DNA from: Streptomyces erythrochromogenes | GTDB lineage: Bacteria > Actinomycetota > Actinomycetes > Streptomycetales > Streptomycetaceae | NCBI RefSeq assembly: GCF_036170895.1 | Contig: NZ_CP108036.1 | Coordinates: 1,922,001-1,986,000, forward strand | DNA length: 64,000 nucleotides | Direction: 5' to 3' | In this document: piece by piece, positions 23,201 to 31,167 of the stretch | How the letters are laid out: each line of letters begins with the position of its first letter | How positions within the stretch are numbered: the stretch's first letter is position 1 | The notes under the pieces: model-generated | Database searches by the model: none | What the model was told of the DNA's origin: nothing | The model's input: only the letters and a program-made list of their open reading frames with translations | Translations under genes and position numbers: made by a program

Positions 23201-23827
23201 GCCCGTCAGCCGCCAGGTGCGTACGTCGCGGAAGACCCCGCTGCGGGTCAGCACGCGGCGCAGTTCGTCCACGAGGTCCGCCCAGAGCAGCATCGAGTGG
23301 TGCGCGTCGACGACCAGCGCCAGGTCCAGCCAGCGGCTCTCGGCCGGCCGCAGGACGGGGGTCGGCACCATCCGCTCGATGCTGCGCTCGACGGTGAGCT
23401 GCTCGTCCAGTTCCTCTCCGGGGCCGCCGATGGAGCGCCGGCCGACGGGGCGCAGGGCGCGCATCAGGGCGAGCGGGTCGTCGAGGGAGGCGGCGCGGGG
23501 CAGCCGTACGGGGGAACCCCGGCGGCCCGCGCCGTCGTCGGCCGGTTTCCCGGCCGGGTCGGGTACGGAGGCGGGGAAGATCTTCACGCCGGGCCGGCCG
23601 CCGGCCGGGCCGCCGGGGAGCGTCGCGGCCTCGGGGACCGGCGGGTCGGCGGCCGGTGGCGGCAGGCCCGCGAAGTCGCCGGGCGTCACCGCGGGCGCGC
23701 GGGGCCCGGCGGGATCCACGCGGGCGGCCAGCCACAGGATGTCGGCGATCTCCTCCGCCCCGATGCCGGGACGCGGGCCCGCGTCCTCGGCGCCGTCTGC
23801 GAGGGCGGCGAGCAGTTCCTCGATCAC
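20231..23827 (-). CDS. vWA / degenerate trypsin / pentapeptide-repeat multidomain protein (SAV_2336-like)
   Basis: This 1198-residue protein starts at GTG 23827, overlapping the ATPase stop (GTGA). In order it has a short helical SAV_2336-type N-terminus (1-40) and a Pro-rich linker. A vWA-like domain (about 165-300) follows, with LVVDAHHSM where a metal-binding vWA has DxSxS. A trypsin-like domain (about 530-690) has VLTVGD in place of TAAHC and FRGGPV in place of DSGGPV, so both the catalytic His and Ser are missing. Then come a domain of unclear type (about 715-880), a Cys/His cluster (CGRR...CRGIRLPGHDVCLAHL) and roughly twenty pentapeptide-type repeats with an F every five residues (ADFRRAQFRG). 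The vWA component of MoxR-vWA-VMAP systems is the best match. It probably senses or scaffolds and is not catalytic. Confidence 0.85.
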   Translation of the reverse strand: MIEELLAALADGAEDAGPRPGIGAEEIADILWLAARVDPAGPRAPAVTPGDFAGLPPPAADPPVPEAATLPGGPAGGRPGVKIFPASVPDPAGKPADDGAGRRGSPVRLPRAASLDDPLALMRALRPVGRRSIGGPGEELDEQLTVERSIERMVPTPVLRPAESRWLDLALVVDAHHSMLLWADLVDELRRVLTRSGVFRDVRTWRLTGTGSGATPMLTRGRSGAPRNPLELADPAGRRLILVLSDTVAGGWREASVQGVLRHWCTHNAVAVLNVLPERLWTRGAVRPVPFAVRADRPAAATRSWQRAATARRSRAGRRRPPDVVPVVGVAPGSLARLVRVVSGDGRWRRLACLRLDAEPEPEPGTARVREASSAGPHSALEVVERFRASASPTAQQLAAHLAAVPLTLPVMNLVRRSLLRDSEHGHLAEVALGGLFAPWDHERDAEEVEFAFLPGVREALLGSQLRGDVAAVRELVRRRVWEYMSRSRGTGPDFSATRVTDGREGRRGVAEGTLPFAARPPQDPGLSDRVVRVRYDPMPEPQEVGTLLTPRLVLTVGDAPLPSGAAAWVRAGDREVACRAVWADDALPRVFLLLADEDLVDPAPWSEATPWARAEPQVVRIRVDGVTDQGRPVALTGEAVPYEGDRNGELVRLSPEPEGWTHFRGGPVSHEGALLGVVHGVWPDRMVFLSGRALLEQPGFRAAMAEHGQVRRVPSTFVCLAVQPGDDGAYPIGSSPHAEAVRLLMGLIADTGLTERLAGSGPGAPLFLLLQGPGALGRAGRLLTGLPGAMARSADRTGDGGPLSLDVAVAAGPMEPVLTDLDLDGLPTSEAARIVRHPGMADRPRLLPGFLAVALSQSVYEALGEKVGPTATRALVPLGGEAEGWLCTDPDEIGAALTEADASQDAGIAWPVCGRRAVEDVRAPCRGIRLPGHDVCLAHLEPDEEHVYLGTLGPGSAVDFRGTTFKEGLLQRLLAALRESRAQPVTLGEAAFDHATFVDDWNEGGIEFLAGASFTRAVFAGRARLGDSAFAGRVSFYEAVFLGVGDFDRSRFHGGADFRRAQFRGLAGFSDSVFLDEVSFDRAVMELSADLNGMQVAGSADFSRAVFCGLTGLSGARFEAAVSFAATTWERGLVATGAVFEGPADFRRARFLGRVRLEQLSLPQAPAFVLDDRHGPWDTQRRPDGTWDIQLRGTGTQ

Positions 23828-24933
23828 GCCGTGGGCCCGGTCAGGTGCTGCATGACGGTCTTGAGGAAGCGGTCGCGGTCGCCGGGGGCGGACCAGGCTC
23901 CGGCGAGGCGCAGCTGGATGGCGTTGAGGAGTTGGTCGGTGGCCAGGTCTCCGTCCCCGGCGCGGTCGATGAAGTCCCGGACGAGCTCCTGGTACTCCCC
24001 GCCCGCCTCGACGTCGATGCCGAGCCGGCGGCGCACGATGAGGGCGAGCTTCTCCTCGCCGGGCGGCTCCAGGTGCAGGCGGACGCAGCGGCGCAGGAAG
24101 GCGGGCGGGAAGTCGCGTTCGCCGTTGCTGGTGAGGACGACGACGGGGAAGTACCGGCACTGCACGCGGCCTTGTGCGATGCGTACGGCGGCGTCCGGGT
24201 CGTCGTCGGTGCCGATGGCGACGGCGGGGTCCTCCTGGGCGAGGCGGGCCAGTTCGGGGATGACGAAGCCGCCGTCCTCGAAGACGGTCAGGAGGTCGCC
24301 GGGGAGGTCGATGTCGCTCTTGTCGATCTCGTCGACGAGCAGGACGCGGGGCCGGTCCTGCGGCAGCAGGGCGGTGCCGAGGGGCCCGAGGCGCAGGTAG
24401 CGGGAGATCGACGGCGCGGGAGCGGGTTCGGGTTCGGGCGCCGGGGTGGTCGCGTCGGCTGCCAGGGCCGGCGCCGCTGGCCCCACCGGGCCTGCGGGCC
24501 TGCGCAGTTGCTCCAGGCCGGCCTCCTGGAGGCGGCCGATGGCGTCGTACAGGTAGAGGCCGTCGCGGAGCACGGTCCGGCTGGTGATGGGCCAGTGCAG
24601 TACGGGCCCCAGGTCCAGGTCCGCGGCGATGCTGTAGGCGAGGGTGGACTTCCCGACACCGGGCTTCCCGGTGATCAGCAGCGGCCTGCGCAGGTGCAGG
24701 GCCGTGTTGACGACGTCCTTCTCCTGCTCGTCGGGGACGTAGCCCTCGCCGCGCCGCCGGGTGCGCTCCCAGGCCGGACCCTCGCACCCGGGGGGCGCGT
24801 AACCGGGGTCGGGGACGCCGGTGAAGTCCCGCCAGGGCGGCGGGGATCCGGATTCCAGGCGGGCGCGCCGGTCCGTGCCCTCACCGGTCCCGTGGTACAG
24901 CCACCAGTCCTTCACCACTGCCTCTGCCTCCAT
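23824..24933 (-). CDS. MoxR-like AAA+ ATPase of the conflict operon
   Basis: This 369-residue ATPase has Walker A GKPGVGKST (89-97), Walker B VLLVDEID (197-204), sensor 1 VVVLTSNGERDFPPAFLRRC (about 264-283, containing the Arg finger region) and a C-terminal helical domain. A Pro/Ala/Glu-rich insert (about 147-175) separates the Walker motifs. MoxR ATPases work with vWA partners as chaperone-like remodelers. Here the vWA gene follows with a GTGA overlap, and the caspase gene stops 30 bases upstream of its ATG. Confidence 0.92.
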   Translation of the reverse strand: MEAEAVVKDWWLYHGTGEGTDRRARLESGSPPPWRDFTGVPDPGYAPPGCEGPAWERTRRRGEGYVPDEQEKDVVNTALHLRRPLLITGKPGVGKSTLAYSIAADLDLGPVLHWPITSRTVLRDGLYLYDAIGRLQEAGLEQLRRPAGPVGPAAPALAADATTPAPEPEPAPAPSISRYLRLGPLGTALLPQDRPRVLLVDEIDKSDIDLPGDLLTVFEDGGFVIPELARLAQEDPAVAIGTDDDPDAAVRIAQGRVQCRYFPVVVLTSNGERDFPPAFLRRCVRLHLEPPGEEKLALIVRRRLGIDVEAGGEYQELVRDFIDRAGDGDLATDQLLNAIQLRLAGAWSAPGDRDRFLKTVMQHLTGPTA

Positions 24934-24963
24934 CGTCGTGTCGCCGTCTGTCAGTGGTCGGGG

Positions 24964-27027
24964 TCAGGCCAGGGACCGGAAGCCCGGTATGTCGTCGGGA
25001 TCGTCCCACAGGAGCACCAACTGGTCTTCCCCTGCGGGTTGTTGTGCGGCGCGTTGGGCGCCCGCGGCGGCTCCGGCGGCCGCCCGGCGCACTTCCCGCA
25101 CGCGCGCGGGCAGGGCCAGTACGTCCAGTGCGCCGGGGTCCGGTCGCCCGTCGGGCCCGGCCGGTGCGAGCAGGTCGAGGAGCGGGGGCGCCGGCGCTCC
25201 GCCCCCGCGCCGCCACACCGCGACCGGGACACCGCCTTCGAGCACGGCCTCCAGCAGTCCCGCGTGCGGGGCGGCGGTGGTGTGGGCCAGGACGCACGCG
25301 GGTGCCGGCCGCTCGGCCAGCTCCATCCCCAGCGCGTCCGTGACCTCGGCCTCCTGCACCACCCGGACGGCCTCGGGGTGCCGGCCGCCCCGGGTGCACA
25401 GCCAGCGCCAGCTGGTCCGCCACTCGGCGCGGGTGTCGAGGCGTTCCTGCGGGCAGCGCACCACGACCTGGTGGAGCAGGCCGAGGGCGCGGTGCCGGCC
25501 GGCCGGGCCGCGGGGCACCGGCCACTGGTCGAAGTCGGTGTCGAGCAGCTCGTACGGCACGTGGAACTCGATGCGGTCGACGCCTCCCCGGGTCCGCGGC
25601 CCGGCCTCGCCGCCGTCGGCCGGCGCCGCGCCGACGAGGGCGAGCTGGCGCAGGAGTTCCTCCCGTACGGCGTCCAGCCGCACGGGTGCGCCTTCCGACT
25701 CCCATATCTGCTCGGTGCGTTCCCCGCTCAGCCACATCCGGGCCCGGAAGCCGGGGCCGCCGTCCGGCGGCGGCTCCAGCCCGACGTGCACGACCGTCGT
25801 GCGCGCCGGCGGCGGGGGCGGGGGCAGCACCGGCAGGGCGAGCCGCTCGCGGGTGGTGGACACCCAGTCCTTCAGCCGGCCCGCCCACGCCGTGTCGCCC
25901 GCGGTGCCGGCCCGGTCCGCGAGGAACCGTACGAAGGGCACGGCCAGCGGCATCCCGCCGCGCCCGCCCTGGCGTTCGTCCAGGTCCTGGACCACTTCCA
26001 GGAGACCGTCGCCCGGCAGGCCGCCGCCGACCGGGGTGGTGCAGCCGGCCGCCTTGAACGCCCATGCGTAGGCCTCGTAGGCGCAGCGCGGCAGTTCGCG
26101 GCCTTCGAAGAGCTCGCCCAGTCCGTCCCATGCCTGCTGGTCGAGCCGGGCCGCTCCGGGCGGCGCGGGGGCGGTCAGGTCGTCGTCGAGGAAGGAGCAG
26201 GCGTCCCAGTCCCGGTCCACGAGGAACTGCGGGAGCTGCCAGCCCTCGCCGCGCTCGCGCAGGTCCTGGAAGGTGCGGTGGATGCTGCGGGCGGCGGCCG
26301 GCAGCCCGCTGACGCTCTCCCGTACGGAGCGTGGGCCGAGTTCCGTGAGGAGGGCCTCGGTGAAGCGGCCCGCGCCGCGCTCGGCGTCGTTCTGCGCGGC
26401 CTCGCCCTCGCGGGAGGCGTAGAGCCGGAACTGCCGGCGTCCCGGCACCGAGCTCCCGCCGCCGTAGTCGGTGCTGCCGAAGTTCCACCGGGCGTCGCGG
26501 GGCGCGTCGACCCGGCAGGAGTCGACGAGTGCGGCCTGGAGCGGGAAGCTGCGGTGTTTGACGAGGTCGGTGCGCCACCAGCGCAGGGCCGAATCGAGGT
26601 TGAGGTGCCGGATCTGGCTGGGACGGGCGTCGGCGCAGGGCAGCATCAGCTCCTGGCGCGGCCCGAGGTAGCCGTGACCGGCCCAGAAGATCCACAGCAG
26701 GTCGCCGTCGCACTGCGGGAGTTCGTCGAGCAGCGCCGCCTTGACGTTCTCCTCGGTCGCCGGCCGGTACGCGGCCCGCAGGGCGGCCATGGCCGGGGAG
26801 TCCGGCCAGTCGAGGGCGTCGGGGTCGTCGAGCGGGGACAGCAGGAGCCTGAGGTTGCCGGGCGGCACCCGGGCGGGGCCGGTCAGCCACTGGGCGAAGC
26901 GCAGGGCGTCGCGGGCCGGGCCGCGCAGGTTCCAGCGGTGGCTGATCTCGTAGCGCTCGACGCCGGCGACGAGCGCGAAGGTGCGCTGCGGGCCGAGGGC
27001 CGGGGGCAGGAAGTCGGCGGGGGTCAC
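24964..27027 (-). CDS. caspase-like protease with VMAP-type C-terminal region
   Basis: This 687-residue protein starts at GTG 27027 (GTGA overlap with the hydrolase stop). The N-terminal ~270 residues are a clan CD caspase/metacaspase-like domain with catalytic dyad H118 (WIFWAGHGY) and C171 (ALVDSCRVD). The middle is helical. The C-terminal ~250 residues are rich in Trp and Arg with EFHVPYELLDTDFDQWPV and end in LLWDDPDDIPGFRSLA, which matches the C-terminal region of vWA-MoxR-associated proteins (VMAP). In such systems the N-terminal domain is the effector released when the ATPase/vWA complex is triggered. A suicidal protease output is therefore the likely role, though no substrate can be named. 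Confidence 0.9.
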   Translation of the reverse strand: MTPADFLPPALGPQRTFALVAGVERYEISHRWNLRGPARDALRFAQWLTGPARVPPGNLRLLLSPLDDPDALDWPDSPAMAALRAAYRPATEENVKAALLDELPQCDGDLLWIFWAGHGYLGPRQELMLPCADARPSQIRHLNLDSALRWWRTDLVKHRSFPLQAALVDSCRVDAPRDARWNFGSTDYGGGSSVPGRRQFRLYASREGEAAQNDAERGAGRFTEALLTELGPRSVRESVSGLPAAARSIHRTFQDLRERGEGWQLPQFLVDRDWDACSFLDDDLTAPAPPGAARLDQQAWDGLGELFEGRELPRCAYEAYAWAFKAAGCTTPVGGGLPGDGLLEVVQDLDERQGGRGGMPLAVPFVRFLADRAGTAGDTAWAGRLKDWVSTTRERLALPVLPPPPPPARTTVVHVGLEPPPDGGPGFRARMWLSGERTEQIWESEGAPVRLDAVREELLRQLALVGAAPADGGEAGPRTRGGVDRIEFHVPYELLDTDFDQWPVPRGPAGRHRALGLLHQVVVRCPQERLDTRAEWRTSWRWLCTRGGRHPEAVRVVQEAEVTDALGMELAERPAPACVLAHTTAAPHAGLLEAVLEGGVPVAVWRRGGGAPAPPLLDLLAPAGPDGRPDPGALDVLALPARVREVRRAAAGAAAGAQRAAQQPAGEDQLVLLWDDPDDIPGFRSLA

Positions 27028-28301
27028 CCGATCTCCGCTTCGGCCACCGCCTGTTCGATCCGTTCGTAGAGGGCGTCCTGTTTCCAGTAGGCGCTGTGGC
27101 AGGCGGGGAAGGGCTGGCGGCTGCCGATCTCGTGGTCGGTGATGCGGGGGTCGCCGGGGAAGACGGGCCCGGCGAGGTAGGAGAGCACGTCCTGGCGGTC
27201 GTAGACGTTGAGCCAGCGCGGGAAGCCGTACGGGAGTTTCGCGCCCGGTTCGAGCGCGGTCAGGGCGCCGAGCTCGTAGAGGAAGGGGGCCTGGGAGCCG
27301 ACGGTGACGAGCAGTTCCGTGCCGGGGACGGCCTCACCGCGGGCGGCGGCGAGGGCGAGGAGGTCCACGAGGGCGATCCCGCCGAGGCTGTGGCCGATGA
27401 GCACGGTCGGTCCGGGGGCCGCGGTGATCCGGGCGTGCAGGAACTGGCGCAGGTCGTGGCCCCGGGCCTGGTAGCGCAGGATGTCGCCGAGCGCGGGGGT
27501 GGCCCCGACGGTGAGGGAGCCGCGCCGGGCGTTGAGCAGGGGCTGGGTGGTGACCCGCAGGGCGAGCCGGCCGAGGAAGGCGGCCGCGCGGGCGCCGGGC
27601 ACCCGGGCGTCGCCGCCGAGGCGGGTGGTGAGCAGTTCGACGAGGCGGTCGCGTTCGGCGCCGGTGCAGTCGGCCTCGGCTCCGGCGGCGGCGAGCGCGT
27701 CGGCGGCCACGGCCCGGGCGAGGGCGGTGGCCAGCTCGCGCGCCTGCGGGTCTCCGGTGGCGCGTTCCGCGGCGCGGGCCGCCTCGGCGGAGCGGGCGGC
27801 GGCGTCCAGGGCGGCGGGGAAGTCCGCGGCGAGGCCGGTGCCGTGCAGCAGGGCGCCGAGTTCGTCGCCGGGGTGGGGCGGCGCCGGGGGTAAGGCGGCC
27901 AGAGTCGCGAGCACCCGGATCCCGGCGGCCTGTACGCCGGGCATCGCGAAGGGGTCGTCGTCCGCGGCGTCGTCCGCGCCCCCGGCCCCGGCGGGCCAGC
28001 CGGCCTCGGCGAGGACCCGGAGTTCGCACAGCGGGTCGGCGAGCAACAGGGCCCACTCGGCCGTCTCGGCGTCGATCGCGTCGATCTCGTCGGGCGCGTC
28101 CGGTGCGGCTCCCGGCGCGGGCTTCAGCCCGGGCACGGACCGGCCGCCGGCGCCGAGGGTCGCCCCGAAGCGGTCGCCCCAGTAGCAGGAGTCGACGGCG
28201 GCGTCGGGGAATCTGGCCGTCAGCCGCTCGCGGACCAGGGCGAAGAGCCGGTCGTGCCGCTCGCGCCGTACCCCCGTGCCGTGGACAAAGAGAAAACGCA
28301 T
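27024..28301 (-). CDS. alpha/beta-hydrolase family protein opening the conflict operon
   Basis: This 425-residue protein starts at ATG 28301 with MRFLFVHGTG, which supplies the oxyanion-type HGTG motif. The nucleophile elbow is LIGHSLGG in the C-terminal half, and the likely catalytic His is in the PACHSAYW segment near the end. The middle ~200 residues are Ala-rich and helical (a lid or insertion). No signal peptide is present, so it is probably cytoplasmic. The stop overlaps the caspase start. A lipase or esterase next to a caspase in one operon suggests a second effector or a regulator of it, which is inference. A start at 28418 is possible but poorly supported. Confidence 0.8.
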   Translation of the reverse strand: MRFLFVHGTGVRRERHDRLFALVRERLTARFPDAAVDSCYWGDRFGATLGAGGRSVPGLKPAPGAAPDAPDEIDAIDAETAEWALLLADPLCELRVLAEAGWPAGAGGADDAADDDPFAMPGVQAAGIRVLATLAALPPAPPHPGDELGALLHGTGLAADFPAALDAAARSAEAARAAERATGDPQARELATALARAVAADALAAAGAEADCTGAERDRLVELLTTRLGGDARVPGARAAAFLGRLALRVTTQPLLNARRGSLTVGATPALGDILRYQARGHDLRQFLHARITAAPGPTVLIGHSLGGIALVDLLALAAARGEAVPGTELLVTVGSQAPFLYELGALTALEPGAKLPYGFPRWLNVYDRQDVLSYLAGPVFPGDPRITDHEIGSRQPFPACHSAYWKQDALYERIEQAVAEAEIG

Positions 28302-28428
28302 CGCCGCCCCGCCCCCCTCGTGCAGTCGCCCCTCCGCCCCGGCACGATAGCGCCGAGCGCTCGGCAGGGGGTAGGGAACGGCGGGTTGGGGGGTGTCCGA
28401 CCCTGATCCGCCGGACACCCCCGAAGCG

Positions 28429-29613
28429 TCACCGGGCCCAGGCGGAGCCGAAGGCGTGTGCGGCGAAGTTCTCGCCGATGCGGCGGTGGCCGGCGGCGTC
28501 CGGGTGGAGGTCGTCGGGCAGCGGGAACTCGGCGAAGTCGGCCTCGCCGTACAGGGCGCGCCCGTCGAGGTGGTGCAGGTGGGGGTCGTCGGCGGCGCGC
28601 GCCGCGGTGATGCGGGCGAGCTCGTCGCGGACGACGCGCAGGGTCAGCCGCCCGTGGGCGGCCTCCGCCGGGTCGCCGAGGGCGCGGAAGCGCAGCCTGC
28701 CGTCGCCGAGGTCGGCGGCGGCCGGGCCCGGGGTGTCCTCGTGGATCGGGCAGTGGAGCGGGGAGACGACCAGGACCGGCGTGGTGGGGTGTCCTTCTCG
28801 GAGGGTGTCGAGGAAGCCGTGGACCGCGGAGGTGAAGGCGCGCAGGCGCATCACGTCGTGGTTGACGAGGTTGATGCCGATCTTGACGCTGATGAGGTCG
28901 GCGGGGGTGTCCCGCATGGTCCGTGCGGTGAACGGGTCGAGCAGGGCGTTGCCGCTGAAGCCGAGGTTGACCAGTTCCACTCCGGCTCGGGCGGCGGCCA
29001 GCGCCGGCCAGGTGCCGGTCGGGCCGTCGGCGTTCGAGCCGTGGCTGATCGAGCTGCCGTGGTGCAGCCAGACGCGCCGGCCGGGGTCCGGCGCCGGCTC
29101 GACGGGGGCGTCGGTGCGCAGGGCGATGAGTTCGTGGATCCCCCGGTACGGCAGCCAGATCTCGATGTCCTTCGCCGTGTCGGCCAGCCCGGTGAACCGG
29201 ACGGTGCCGGGCAGCCCCGGGGTGAGGACCTCGGCCCAGGTGGTGAGGTCGACCGTACGGACGTTGCCGCCGTCGGCGACGGCCCGGCCGGCCGGGCGGC
29301 CGTCGACCAGCAGCTCGTACACGGCGTCCGGGGGCTGCGGGGCGCCGCGGTAGACCGTCGTCGTGGCGAGGACGTCCAGTTCGACGGCGGTGGCCCTGGT
29401 GCGGAAGGCCAGCCGCACGCCGGCGGGCTGCGCCACGACCTCGGTGAGCTCGGCGGGGGCCTGGCGGCGGGCCCAGGCGGGCAGCCGGTATGGCAGGACG
29501 CCGTGGTCGGTGCGTTCCACTTCCAGTGCGCCGCGCAGGAGTTGCGGCCCGACCGGTGTGGTGAACCGGCCGGGGATGCCGTCGGGGGATGCGTTCTGCG
29601 CCAGGTCGTCCAT
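28429..29613 (-). CDS. GDSL/SGNH-family hydrolase
   Basis: This 394-residue protein has SGNH blocks in the C-terminal half: HHGSSISHGSN (nucleophile Ser), NLGFSGNA (block II), VKIGINLVN (block III Asn) and DDLHPDAAGH (block V Asp-His). The N-terminal ~150 residues form a beta-rich domain, probably carbohydrate-binding-like, as in two-domain CE2-type or acetylesterase relatives. There is no convincing signal peptide. Substrates are likely esters of carbohydrates or lipids. It is transcribed in the same direction as the conflict operon but 127 bases upstream of its first gene, so linkage is uncertain. Confidence 0.85.
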   Translation of the reverse strand: MDDLAQNASPDGIPGRFTTPVGPQLLRGALEVERTDHGVLPYRLPAWARRQAPAELTEVVAQPAGVRLAFRTRATAVELDVLATTTVYRGAPQPPDAVYELLVDGRPAGRAVADGGNVRTVDLTTWAEVLTPGLPGTVRFTGLADTAKDIEIWLPYRGIHELIALRTDAPVEPAPDPGRRVWLHHGSSISHGSNADGPTGTWPALAAARAGVELVNLGFSGNALLDPFTARTMRDTPADLISVKIGINLVNHDVMRLRAFTSAVHGFLDTLREGHPTTPVLVVSPLHCPIHEDTPGPAAADLGDGRLRFRALGDPAEAAHGRLTLRVVRDELARITAARAADDPHLHHLDGRALYGEADFAEFPLPDDLHPDAAGHRRIGENFAAHAFGSAWAR

Positions 29614-29671
29614 CCCGTCAGCCTTTCAACCGGAGGCGTTTCCCGCATCCGGTTTCGGGGCGGGCCGGGTC

Positions 29672-29977
29672 AGCGGCCGCGCGGGACGACGGTGGCCAGG
29701 ACCTGGCGCAGGGGGTACCAGTCGGCGGAGTGGTGCACGCCGACCCCGGTGGAACCGGCGTACGGGAGCCCGCCGGTGGTCCGCGGGGCGGGTCGGCGGC
29801 GGACGCGCCGGCGGGCGTCGCCCCCAGCGCGAGGGTGAGGGTGAGGGCGGCCAGTGCGGCGCGCACCGCGGCCCCCGTCCGGCTGCGCAGTCCCGTTCCG
29901 GGCTCCCGTCGGTTCGTTCGCGGCTCAAGTCGCCCGGAGCGTAGGGCGGTCGGGTGACGCCCGGAAGGCCAATCCAT
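29672..29977 (-). pseudogene. frameshifted remnant of a small exported protein
   Basis: One minus-strand frame from an ATG at 29977 encodes a signal-peptide-like stretch (VRAALAALTLTLALGATPAGASA). About 25 bases later a frame offset by one position encodes a plausible C-terminus (GVGVHHSADWYPLRQVLATVVPRGR) ending in TGA at 29674-29672. Neither frame alone makes a sensible protein, but joined they would give an exported protein of roughly 90 residues. This is best explained by a one-base frameshift or a sequencing error. The remaining bases to 30096 carry nothing else I can assign. Confidence 0.45.
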
Positions 29978-30096
29978 GACATGCACACGACGGTAGGATC
30001 GGTTGTGAGGACGAACACGTCCCGACCTCGGAACCCGGGCCGCGCTCCCCCCATCGAACCGAGAGGCGGACGCGTACGCGGGGCGGGAGGGGCCAC

Positions 30097-31056
30097 ATGT
30101 CCAGCAGGGTCGAGGGGCGGGAGCGGGGCCGGACCGCGGCACGGGGCGGCGTGGCCGTCGGCCTCGTGTGCACCCTGGTCCTCGCGGGGGCCGGGTACGT
30201 CGCCTGGGAGCTGCGCGGCATCGCCGCGAACCGCGCCGACGGCGATCCGGCGCGGGGCGTCTACCGGCAGGACCCCGAGCGTGCCGACCGGACGGCGTCG
30301 GCCGTGCTCGACGGGATCGTCCGCGAGGAGCTGGAACCCCCCACGGACGGCAAGGTCTTCGCCGGGAGCGGTGCGGTGGACTGGCGCTCCGGCGGCTGGG
30401 AGCCCTCCGATCCGCTGGAGGCCCGCCCCGCCCCGGCCGAACCCGCGATCGGCGCGCTCTTCTCCCCCGGCAACGACGGCGACCCCGACCACCACTGCTC
30501 GGGCGTCGTGGTCCACTCCCCCGGCGGCGACCTCGTCGCCACCGCCGCCCACTGCGTCCACGGCGGCGGCTTCCGCACCAACCTCGCCTTCGCCCCCGCC
30601 TACCGGAACGGGGTCGCACCGTACGGCGTCTGGGTGCCCACCCGGATCGACGTGGACCCGCGCTGGACCGCGGACCAGGACCCCGACTACGACATCGCGT
30701 TCCTCCGGCTGCGCCGGCCCGGATACCCCGGCCAGCGGCTGGAGGACGTCACCGGCGGCAAGACGATCGCCTTCGGGACCGAACTGCCCGTGCCCGCACG
30801 GCTCGTGGGCTACCCGAACTTCTCCGAGCGGCCGCTGGACTGCCGGACCACGGCCCGCCCGGCCGGTCCGACGCAGCTGCGGCTGGACTGCGCGGACGTG
30901 CCCAACGGGACCAGCGGCGGCCCGGTGCTGACCGACGGGCACACCCTCATCGGGGTGATCGGCGGACGCGACGGGGGCGGCGACGACGAGACCTCGTACA
31001 GCATCTGGTTCGGCGACGGCATACGCGCCCTCTACGAACGCTCCACCCAGCCCTGA
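30097..31056 (+). CDS. membrane-anchored or secreted trypsin-like serine protease
   Basis: This 319-residue protein has an N-terminal basic region then a hydrophobic segment (GVAVGLVCTLVLAGAGYVAW, about 18-37) that acts as signal or anchor. The S1 protease triad is complete: His in TAAHCV, Asp in YDIAFL, Ser in GTSGGPV. A DHHC precedes the first Cys of a likely disulfide. The ATG at 30097 follows a GGGAGGGG ribosome binding site. It is extracytoplasmic; substrate unknown. Unlike the trypsin-like domain inside the vWA protein next door, this one is catalytically intact. Confidence 0.9.
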   Translation: MSSRVEGRERGRTAARGGVAVGLVCTLVLAGAGYVAWELRGIAANRADGDPARGVYRQDPERADRTASAVLDGIVREELEPPTDGKVFAGSGAVDWRSGGWEPSDPLEARPAPAEPAIGALFSPGNDGDPDHHCSGVVVHSPGGDLVATAAHCVHGGGFRTNLAFAPAYRNGVAPYGVWVPTRIDVDPRWTADQDPDYDIAFLRLRRPGYPGQRLEDVTGGKTIAFGTELPVPARLVGYPNFSERPLDCRTTARPAGPTQLRLDCADVPNGTSGGPVLTDGHTLIGVIGGRDGGGDDETSYSIWFGDGIRALYERSTQP

Positions 31057-31167
31057 CCCGCTCCTTTTGCGTAAAGGTCCGGCCATTTCCGGGGATTGCT
31101 AGGCTCGGGGCGCAGATTCCGCATCGCGGCACCACGCACACCGAACGCACCCCGACGGGACCGGCCC

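Noticed and set aside
20255..24400. 1381-codon plus-strand frame opposite the vWA and ATPase genes
   Set aside because: It is antisense to genes with Walker and pentapeptide motifs; its translation is Gly/Ala/Arg/Glu-rich with no domain.
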